NCBI GenBank assembly: GCA_030063045.1
Contig: JAQSEB010000048.1
Span: 310,001 to 374,000, forward strand
Origin: Pratylenchus scribneri
Lineage: Eukaryota; Nematoda; Chromadorea; Rhabditida; Pratylenchidae
Reading direction: 5' to 3'
DNA length: 64,000 nt
Shown here: one piece after another, positions 55,138 to 64,000 of the stretch
How positions within the stretch are numbered: position 1 is the first letter of the stretch
How the letters are laid out: every line of letters begins with the position of its first letter
Program-made: the position numbers and the translations under genes
Notes under the pieces: model-generated
What the model was told of the DNA's origin: nothing
Databases searched by the model: none
The model's input: only the letters and a program-made list of their open reading frames with translations

Positions 55138-58100
55138 ATGTTAAATAATAATTACTTTATTCATTGCTTCCTTAAATTTTTTCTGCCTATAACATTGCTT
55201 GGAGCAATTGGTGGAATGGCTGCAGCTCCAGCCGGCATCACGCCGATTCCAATGGAGCTGCTGAATCCTCGATTAACCGGTGGGAATTTCAAAAATTTAG
55301 AAACAAGACAAGATAAGCACAAATAGCCAATTATAGGCTTAGTTCCGGAGCAAAAAATTTCTTAAAAATGCATTTCAGTCAGAAAAATGTGTTTTAACAA
55401 AAAAGTCTTTCTTTCAGGCCAAAAATTAATTTTTTAAATTTGGGGATGTATGGCATAAAAAGGAGATTTATATGATTTTTTTACCCTTTTCTTATAAATT
55501 TATAAATCTGTCAATTTATTTCTAAATTAGTAATAATTATTCTTATACACCTTCCTCGTATAGAATTTCGCCGAATTGACAGCAACAATGACGATGCATT
55601 GACTTTTGCGGAATACTTGCAAAGCGATCGTATGTTTGAGGCTTTATAAATTAATTTTTAATTTTAAATGAAAAAAATTAAACAAAATCCTTAAATTTTC
55701 TACCCTTTTTTAAAAAGGTCCATGGATGGAAACACTATCTCGTCGTTACCATCAATTGGATTTGAATTCGGATGGTCGAGTGACCCGAAAAGAGTTTGAG
55801 GCATTCTTCCGAGGACGAGAGGAGGCCGAAGAACGGCAACGGGCACAGGCCGACAATTTCTTCAAGCAATTGGTTAGTTTAAGGTTTGAGGGAGATTGTG
55901 GGCCAAATTGGCAAAATTTCCAGGGGATTTAGAATCAATTTTGTTGAAATTAATTTAGGCGCATTTATAGAAATTAAAGGCATTTCCACGTTTTTTTCTT
56001 ACATCTTTTATATCTGCTGTAGTGTTAAAATAATTTATTATTTGTAAAAACCAAAACAAATTAAAAGTTAAAATTTAATTCAAAGAATACTGGGCATTTT
56101 TGAAAGGTTGCATATTTTTTTTAATTAAATTACATAACGGTAAGGCTAAAAATAAAAAGATAATTTGGTTATGAAGCCAACCAATTGGTATTGGATTAAA
56201 AAAGAGTGAGCGAGAGAGGCAAGAATTTGGGCTAGAGAATATGTGAATTGGGTAGTGCTGGGTGCTGCCCTCCCATTTCCTTGTTCTTCTTTTAGTTGCT
56301 GTTTGCTTCCCACAAATAATTTTCCCCAATGTAATGGGAAAAGGCCGCATAATTTAATATATTCAATTCAAAAATGACAATTAGTCCTAGTATAATTTTT
56401 GGAGCGGGGGTGTTTTTTATACCCCTTAAAAAAGTGTTCATTCTAATTTTATTATTTTTTCAGAGTGTAAATTCAATAAGGCCACCAAGCATTCATTTTG
56501 TAATAACCGAAAATATTTCTTAAAATATCAAATCAATTCTTGAAAGAATGTACAAAATTTACTAATTTTTTTTGTTGAGAAGAGAAAAAAGTGAAGGGTT
56601 CCCTCCCCTCTTTGGGTCATCATCATCAGGATTAGGGTTTGGGTCATTAGGGGTTACGGTTGATGAGATATCCTATCCATGAATGATCCCTAATGAACCT
56701 AACCCTAACCCTGACGGCCTATATGCAAAATTCGCCCAGCAAAGTCATTCAAAAATTTATAATTTGAAAAAAAAAAGATAAAATATACAAAAATAATTTT
56801 CCTCCCATTTTCCATTGATTTAAATGTACAATTTTAAGGGGAATAAAAAAAACATCCCCGTTCCAAAAATTTTTTTTATTAGGGATTTTAGTCACAATTC
56901 CTATAAAAATGCTGACTTTTCCGATTCTGTTAGGAAAAAATGTTTGTGTGAAGCAAATAGCAGCAGCAGAATGGAGAACAAGGGAATGGCCACTGAGACT
57001 GTACCAATCCGCATACTCTCTCTCCAAAATTCACACTTCTCTAGCTCCTCTATGCTAGTCGGATAAAAGAGCGGGGAAGAGAGACACGAATTTGGGCGAG
57101 AGAGTAGGTGAATTCGATTCTGACCTAGACCCATTCCCTTGTTCTCCATTCTGCTACTGTTTGCTTCCCACAAACATTTTTTCCTCACAGATAGGGAAAA
57201 AGCTGTTATATAGGAATAAAATTTTATCCATTATTTATTTTTCCATTTTATTTTTTCCACATTTTCCATAAAATTTTTGGAACTGGGGATTTTTTAAATC
57301 CCCTTAAATTTGCCATTTTAAGCGGGTATTTGAATTAAGTTAAAAAATTAAAATATTTTATAAAATTATAAAATTTTATTAATGAAGGAAAAAAGAGAAA
57401 ATTAAATTAAAACATCATTTTCTGAATATATTTTATACATTTTTTAATATTTGAGAAGATAACAAATATTTTTTTTAAAAAAAATTCCCAAAAACGATTG
57501 GTCCGACTAAACAGAGGGAAAAATTTATAATAATTTAACAAAATTTTCTACTACATTTTAGACAGTCACAGTCGGACCAATCGTTGAGCGGGAACAAATT
57601 GGGAATGCGTCGAATGGGGCCTCCAGGACAAGATATTTTTCCGCTGGCGCCAGAAAATACTCATCGGCCAGAGCACAAGTAAAAATGACCAAAATAAATA
57701 AGGGATCACGGAAAAATATATCTTTTAATTATCAAAAAATTTTGTAATAATTCACCTAAATTCCATTAATTTACTTCAATAATAATTTCCACTTTTTTAT
57801 CCTAGGGCACCGGTCTTTTCCCATCTGCTGCTGGGACTGCCGTTGGCTCCACCCAACCAATTGGTCATCATTTTGAACCGCCAAAAGGTGAAAATTCAGC
57901 CTCAGGAAATGCCGATGGCACCGCCGATTTCCTTCGTGACCATGACCAACATTTTCGCCTCTTCTCTATGGCCGATTTCCCTCATGGCCATTCTTCATTG
58001 CATAATCATGGCCATCAGCCACCGGCATTCCTTTCGGCAATGTTACCGAATAATAATTCGCCATCGGCAGCATTTTTGCCGCCTCCTTTTCTGGGCAATC

Positions 58101-58725
58101 GACAAACAAATCCGAATTCTGTTGGTGGAGGAGGAGGAAATTCAGCCGTAGGACAGGTAAAAAGATGGTCTATCAAAAATACATATATCTCCAATTTGGC
58201 ACAAAAAAATTATATAACTAATTAGAAATCGAATCTAATTTAAGGTTTTTTTCATTCAAATTTTTAGAATTATATTCAAAAAATATAGCATTTTGCTAAT
58301 CTAGGTAACTGGTATATATGCTTATAATAATGATTTTGAGCATTAATTTAGACCAATTTTAAATTTATTTACCTAAATAATTAAAATAAAATATATTGCC
58401 AGAAAGGAATAGGCAGTCTTTAATTTTTTTCAGCCTAGCGCACGTTCTTAAGATAGACTAAATGATTAGTAGGACTAGATTTAAAAAATGAAGGCTAATT
58501 TGTAAGTTTTATAGATTTTATCAAATAAATTTTCCAAAAATGCGGAGTGAAGATTCCACTTTTTGAAAATTGTGTATTTAAATTCAAATTCCCAATTCCC
58601 ACCAACATCAAAGGATATATTATTTTTTCCTAATCGAAACACAGGGAACTTCTAATAATGCTATTAGCCAAATTGTTCGACCGGCCGCCAAATCAGTCGA
58701 TGGAATGGATGGATCAGATGAATAA
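55138..58725 (+). CDS. Secreted or luminal EF-hand calcium-binding protein with His/Gly/Pro-rich C-terminus
   Basis: Six exons (55138-55279, 55564-55629, 55718-55872, 57563-57679, 57806-58156, 58645-58725) give about 303 residues. The N-terminus reads CFLKFFLPITLLGAIGGMAA, a likely signal peptide (about residues 10-30). EF-hand 1 is FRRIDSNNDDALTFAEYL (loop D-S-N-N-D-D-A-L-T-F-A-E), EF-hand 2 YHQLDLNSDGRVTRKEFEAF (loop D-L-N-S-D-G-R-V-T-R-K-E), both with proper Ca ligands. A charged helix follows (GREEAEERQRAQADNFFKQL). The C-terminal half is low-complexity: HGHSSLHNHGHQPP, PNNNSPSAAFLPPPF and a GGGGG run. Exon 57563-57679 is open in two frames; phase with both neighbours favours TVTVGPIVEREQIG. 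Specific function unknown. A 1.7-kb intron carries foldbacks. Confidence 0.78.
56900..57190. mobile_element. Foldback element in an intron of the EF-hand gene
   Basis: Left arm GGAAAAAATGTTTGTGTGAA and AATGGAGAACAAGGGAATGG; right arm CCATTCCCTTGTTCTCCATT and CCACAAACATTTTTTCC. The inner part (ACGAATTTGGGCGAGAGAGT) recurs at 56219-56250, where a half copy (TGCTGTTTGCTTCCCACAAA) is present at 56295. Confidence 0.65.
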
Positions 58726-58994
58726 CAAGAATATAATTTACTGATGATTTTGATGAATAGAAAATTGATTAAATAATTCCCGTTTTATTCATTTTACATT
58801 GGAAGAAAAAAAACAATAAATTCATTCGGTCATAATGTGAAGCGGAATTTTCAAAAATACAAAAAATTTGGGTAGGAAAATTTGGAAAAATTCGTGAAAA
58901 TGTTTTAAACAAAAACAATTTTTATATCAAAATTCTATGAATTTTATTAACCAATTTTCTTTGTATTTCCTTCATTTTGAAGCATTTAAAGTGG

Positions 58995-61900
58995 CTAAAG
59001 TTCTGAATGAGTTTGCACAAATTGAGCGCCGGATGGGACCACAGGGCAAGTGCCGGTCAATCGATTCATGGCCATCTGCAAAAAAATAGGGGAAAAATTA
59101 TTAGAATTTGATTTTTTTATTGATAATTTTTGTTTTTTAAATCCAAAAAAATATAAAAATCAAAATTAAATTCTGAAATAATTTTCTAAGAATTAGGTAC
59201 AATAATTGGCACTTATCGCTTATCTTCTATACGCAGATTTCCCTCCCCCCCCCCTCCAAAAAATTACTTTAAATTACCCACAAAATTGGTCTTTGGTCAA
59301 CCTAAAATTAATTAAATTCATGTCTTTCATCTCATTTTACAATCAAATATGAATAAAAATAAGAATCTCAAAAATTTTTTTTCTAATTTCCCACAGATAA
59401 CTGACAATTACCGACTTTTGTTGAATAAAAAAATTATTTTAATTTTAAAAAATTCCAAAATAAAATTAGATTTTATTAAATTTTGGGCTAAATAAAATTT
59501 TTTGGAATTCTTTTTTATATTTAAAATTATTTTTTTTGTGGAAGACTTACATTCAAAATTCCATAATAATGGGCCAATGCTGCACAAACAACGCAAACAT
59601 GGAATAATTGATGCGATTGGAAGACGAGGTCGCATTTGCCGGCTGAAAAATAAAAAAATTTTTAATATTTTCTTAAAATTAAACTCACGAAAAAATCGTT
59701 CCGGTGTCCGAGTGGCATAGAGCAAGGCACCGAACAAATAGAGGCCGGCCATGGCCAACAAAGAGTAAAAACTGTTCTCTTCAATCATTCGGCGCATTCC
59801 ATCAGTGTAAATAAAATGAATTGTTGGGAAAATTCCTGAAAATTTTTCAAATTATTTATTAATAATTTGGAACTAATTTTAATTAAATTAGAATAAAATT
59901 TTAAATAATTTTTTTAATTTTTTAAAAAATTTAAATAATTTTTGTTTAATTTTTTTTTCCATTTTTCTCACCACTGAGTCCCATGAATGAGAAAATGCAT
60001 GCGCGCAATGGCCGATAACTTTTGTGGTTGAATTTGTCCCACAGCGAAACAATGATTGCTGCAATTCCCATAACTGCGATCATCTATGAATTAAATTGGA
60101 AAATATTTAATTTGGCAAATAAAAAATTAAATGGAAAAATATTAAAAATAGCTAAATGATTAGGCACTTTTTGGGTAATCTGTCGCCAGACCCCCACCCC
60201 AAATTAGCTTAAGTTACCCCCAAAAATTGGTCAACACTAAAATCACTTTTTTTTCATTGTTTTACAATCAAATATGAGTAATAGAATAGATTAAGAATCT
60301 GAAAAATTTTCAAATTTGGCAACAGATAACCGAAAAGTGCCAATGATTATCATAGTTGATAATGATCTGGGATCTGGCTTAAGTTTAACCAATTTTATTA
60401 TAGTTTTAAACCAAAATAAATTTCACTCAGTTTAAACGGTTTAATACCCTCAACATTTGATCAAAACATAATTAATGTATATATTAATTGACGTGTTTTG
60501 ATAAGATTTACTGTTTCGCTATATGATTTGATGGTCCAAAATAAAATTCCGAACCATTAAATATTTCGTTAAATAAAATATTTTTCGCACTATTTTCATT
60601 TTTTTTGGTACTAATCGGTTAACCGAGTGTAGATTCGAAATTTTTTTTGAAATTCTTTTTTTATTTTTCATCTTTGGTTGCAAAATTATGATGAAATATA
60701 TGCTATTTTAGGTTTAAAATCTTGTCGAAATTTGGAGCTGAAAAAATCAGAACCCGGATAACCGTTAAGTACACATTTTTTGTTTCAATTAATATCAATA
60801 TAAAAATGTAAATGCAAACCCCAATATAAGTGATTTTCGGCTCACGGCGACAATAGAAACCGTAGTAGATCCAGGGAATGAATGAGCCGACAATCAGCAG
60901 CGAAATACCCATATAATCAAGTCTAAAAAGAATAACTATTATTTAAAATTGAATTAAAATTTGAACCTGCTGAAAATGCGAACCACGTATTTGGAATGGC
61001 ATGACACCGTGTGGAATGTGAAGGAGAGACCCAAACAGAGGATGGCACCGGCAAAGAAGAAGGAGAATACCAATTTTTCCTGAAAATTATAAAAAATTTT
61101 ATTAGAAAATTTAATGAAATAAATTATTGATTTTTCTTCACTATTTATTCTTTTATTTTATTTGTTTTTGTAATTTTAGTAGAAATATTTGTATTATCTC
61201 CTGGTAAATAATAAATTTAATTAAAATTTACCTATATTTAATTTGGTCAAAAAAACATTAAAACTAATGAAAAAAATATTGAAAATAGCGAAAAGATTAT
61301 AGCAGTTCAATGGTTTATCCTAGATTCCAAAGTCTTAAATTCAATCGATTGATCTCATCAAGAAGCGTCGATTGATATATAATTTGACAGTTTAATTAAA
61401 AGTAAGGGCTTTTGGGTATTAATAAACACTTTGAACCATTTTATGGTTTTTGGTTCAAAACTAATTTAGAATTGGTTAAACCAAAGCCAAATCAATCGAT
61501 GCTTCTCGATGAGATCAATTGATTTTTTTATGTGGTTTTGCGGTTTAGAAAAATATTAAACCAGTATAAAATCATTATAATCTTTCACATTTATTATTTT
61601 TTTTTGTAATTTTAAAAATATAATTTCAAACTTGAAATTGAATATGTGCATCGGGCCTTGTCAAAAACCAGCAGAAAAGGATGAAAAATGCCAAACATCC
61701 AATCAAATGTGTCCAAATATTCCCAGTTTCCGTATGCAACGACCAAATACTTTTGAAGCAAACCGCAAAACTGGGCAGCGGTGGCCGATGGCCGGTGTGC
61801 AAAAAATCATTGTCCTGAAGCCAATCCGGCAATGAGTGGAAATTTTGCACAGTCCACGTTGCTTCCCAAGTCTAAAATCAATATATTTAAAAATGATTAT

Positions 61901-63650
61901 TTTTAATTAATTATGGAATAAATTTTTGATCGAATTAAAAAAAATTGAAATTTCAATTAAATTATTTGCCTTCTTAATTTTAATTCAGGGGTGCGCACGG
62001 GCTCATCACCACTCGGCCCAGCCGAGCCGATAATTTTTTTACTCGGGAATGGCTCGAACGAATATTAGAAATTTTTTTCACAAATTTTCCAAAATTTAGA
62101 CAAAATAGTCAAATTGTTATGTGTCTATTTCCCACGGGTTTTAAGGGCCTAGGTCCGGCTTGTCAAAAACTAATCCATCGAGTAGGCCAGTGAGCACCCC
62201 CTACTTTAATCACTTGGGAGTGGTTTTTAGGTAACAAAATTCATAAATAATTTTTGGTATTTTTTTGAATTTTTATGAAATTTGCTCCAAAAGAATGCTA
62301 AAATTGTTCTAAATTTGATCAAAAAATGAAATAAAAGCTCAAAATTTGATTTTTGATGAATATAAAAATGGCTCAAAACCTAAAATCCGGTACTCTGTAC
62401 CCATTTTAATTAAAATAAAAATTTTTAATTTATCCCTCTTTTATTTCAAAACCTGTTGAACGAGATGTGTGCCCTCCTGTGTTGTGCATTGTTCCGTAAT
62501 TTCCACCTTCAATTGGGCCTCATCCTCATTTCCCCCCTCCATCGACGATGATTGCTTCTTTTCCCTTTTTCGGCCAATTTTTTCTAGCAATTCTGCCTTC
62601 CATCCATCCATTTTGTCCTTCCCCTCATTTTCATCATCTTCCTCTTCTTCCACATCCTTGCGCCAAAAATCGTCTTTATGTCGTCGCCGATACACAACAT
62701 TCATGTGCCGTTCACTGGTCTAAAATTACGCCAAATTGATAAATTATGAAAAAATTAAATGGGAAATAGTGAAAATGCCGAAAAAATAGTACTTATGTCA
62801 TTTGGGTCCGTTTTTTTTCCTAATCAAATAATTCCTAACCCTATCCTTAATAACAACAACACCCAAAAGGGGAACGCTTTACTTTTCTATAATTTTTTTC
62901 AGGAAAAAAGAGGACCCAAACTCCTTAAGTACCGAAAAGAGATAAATGGTTTAAAGTTATATCCTAGTTCCTAGACCTCCAAACTATATCCAATCGATAG
63001 ATCTTTTCGAGACTCATCATTTGAGATAATGATAATGATTTGTCCTAAGTATTAAATTTATGCTAATTTAAATTGGTTTTGAATGAACCAGAAACAATAA
63101 GCTGGTTTAAACGGTTTAATGGCCTTAATTTTTTTTATCAAACATTAAACCATGACAAATTATATACCAAACCAATCGGTGAATTTAAGAGCTTTTTCTA
63201 TTTCGAATGGTACAGGATTTAGGCTTTGGGTTGGCGGTTGGGCTGTAGCCAGGAATTGTTGATAGAAAGGAGGGGGCGCATAGGTGGCTGGGGGGCACAA
63301 GGCACAATAATTTTAATTTTTTCTTTTAACTTTCGGATATAGTGGGATCGCCCGTCCCATGCGATTACGGACCCCTGTCTAAGGCCCTTATTTGGTGGAT
63401 GGTCGTCTAAGACAAACAAACCATTGAACTGTTATAATCTTTTCGTCATTTCCAATTATTCTTTGCCAAATTAAATATTACCCAAATTAAATTATTAAAG
63501 GAAATTTTCAAACCGTTTCCTCAGCCAATGAGCCAATATCCCCAATGCTGCTGTGCACTTTATGCTTTTTATTTCGATGTGAACATTTGTGAATGGATGG
63601 CATTCGTGCCCGATGTGTGGCCGAAATTAAATCCGTGTCGCTGGACCATC
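58995..63650 (-). CDS. PAQR-family 7-TM protein, adiponectin-receptor homologue (5' end outside window)
   Basis: Nine minus-strand exons (63650-63514, 62719-62453, 61871-61632, 61079-60967, 60922-60820, 60083-59972, 59835-59689, 59642-59551, 59075-58995) give 429 residues in phase. The first seen exon starts in phase 1, so more coding sequence lies upstream. The N-terminal cytoplasmic part is acidic/charged. The PAQR core is unmistakable: LPDWLQDNDFLHTGHRPPLP, CFKSIWSLHTETGNIWTHLI, FTFHTVSCHS, FSRLDYMGISLLIVGSFIPW, GDKCD-type PGKCDLVFQSHQLFHV and LAHYYGILN. The zinc/hydrolase His and Asp residues (SxxxH, D, HxxxH) are present (FHTVSCHS, LDYMG, SHQLFH...H). Relatives (AdipoR, nematode PAQR-1/2) act as membrane ceramidase-like sensors of lipid saturation. 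Intact in what is seen. Confidence 0.95.
59205..59415. repeat. Intronic repeat ATTGGCACTT, copy 1
   Basis: Shares with 60160-60345 the words GGCACTT, AAATTGGTC, GGTCAAC, TTTTACAATCAAATATGA, AAGAATCT and ACAGATAAC.GA. Both lie in introns of the PAQR gene. In copy 2 the ends are inverted (TTAGGCACTTTTTGGGTAAT / CAACAGATAACCGAAAAGTG), suggesting a small non-autonomous element. Confidence 0.6.
60160..60345. repeat. Intronic repeat ATTGGCACTT, copy 2
   Basis: Counterpart of 59205-59415, within the 737-bp PAQR intron between exons at 60820 and 60083. Intron length is inflated by this and by simple AT-rich sequence. Confidence 0.6.
61330..61530. mobile_element. Foldback carrying the GATGCTTCTCGATGAGATC core, in a PAQR intron
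   Basis: Left CAATCGATTGATCTCATCAA, GAAGCGTCGATTGATAT; right AATCAATCGATGCTTCTCGA, TGAGATCAATTGAT. The centre holds GGTTTTTGGTTCAAA type sequence. It belongs with the elements at 42670-43075 and 1-30 by its core motif. Confidence 0.65.
62787..62935. mobile_element. Foldback related to 53130-53404, in a PAQR intron
   Basis: Arms AGTACTTATGTCATTTGGGT, CCG...TTTTTCC and GGAAAAAAGAGGACCCAAAC, TCCTTAAGTACC are inverted partners. The centre contains CCTAACCCTATCC. Confidence 0.6.
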
Positions 63651-64000
63651 CTGGAAAATTTTGACTTAAAGTTTTTTTGGTGTTAAATTGTTTGTTTGGA
63701 ATGGTTGCAAATTTTTCTGCTGAAAGTTTAATAAATTTTTAATCCTTGTTTTAGAACCTATAAACTTTATACTATACTAGAAATCGTCAAGATGCATCGA
63801 TTTACCTATAGATTGGTTGGGCTTTTTTTTTCAAAATTAAAGATGTCTAAACTCTAAACTGTGTTGGTTTTTTGGTTCTTTTACAGTTCTTCCGTTCAAT
63901 CAACAATTATGAGTCCAATGAAAATTATATGTACCATCAATTTTTATGCGTCCAAAACTTAACTTCTGCTGTAACTAAACTAAACCCATCCGGGCCTTAC
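63651..64000. other. Intron or upstream sequence of the PAQR gene
   Basis: Begins with the acceptor (AATTTTCCAG on the minus strand) of exon 63650. No further exon is recognised. Bases 63780-63810 (GTCAAGATGCATCGATT) carry a weak form of the foldback core motif. Confidence 0.5.

Overview
The window looks like nuclear DNA of a chromadorean nematode, most likely a plant-parasitic tylenchid (root-knot or cyst nematode type). Two genes for the trans-spliced leader SL1 lie near 48.3 and 50.5 kb, and SL1 is specific to nematodes. Other signs agree: very AT-rich sequence, many 40-60 bp introns with TTTTNAG acceptors, nematode-type chemoreceptors, and multiplied SPRY and SKP1 genes. The species is inferred only from these features. 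Every exon model below was built by hand from splice sites, reading phase and family resemblance.

Layout. 0-3.3 kb: the 3' end of a SET-domain histone methyltransferase (+), then a gene (-) joining a ubiquitin-like domain to an ADP-ribosyltransferase-like domain. 3.8-9.1 kb: a SPRY gene (+) with a foldback transposon in an intron, a 20-copy 44-bp minisatellite, and an Sre-type chemoreceptor (-). 9.1-13.8 kb: gene-poor, with a 1.1-kb tandem duplication, GC-rich hairpins and a MITE. 13.8-29.3 kb: two paralogous genes of unknown family (+), a SPRY gene (-), an SKP1-like gene (+), another SPRY gene (+) and a second SKP1-like gene (+). 30.3-33.6 kb: a small secreted cysteine-containing protein (-). 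37.0-41.4 kb: a MATH-BTB gene (-) and a membrane-anchored SPRY gene (-) with a frame break. 42.1-44.2 kb: a nest of transposons. 44.5-47.0 kb: a second serpentine receptor (-).

48.3-53.6 kb is the most striking part: a spliceosomal and trans-splicing RNA cluster with SL1 (-), U2 (-), U4 (+), SL1 (-) and a truncated U4 copy (+), shaped by segmental duplications. 55.1-63.7 kb: a secreted EF-hand protein (+) and a PAQR/adiponectin-receptor homologue (-) whose 5' end lies outside the window.

Theme. Many proteins point to ubiquitin signalling: two SKP1 adaptors, a MATH-BTB adaptor, SPRY proteins with an F-box-like motif, and the ubiquitin-like/ART fusion. The RNA cluster brings together the trans-splicing substrate (SL1) and two core snRNAs. 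Much of the rest is inverted-repeat (foldback) elements, several sharing one palindromic core motif.
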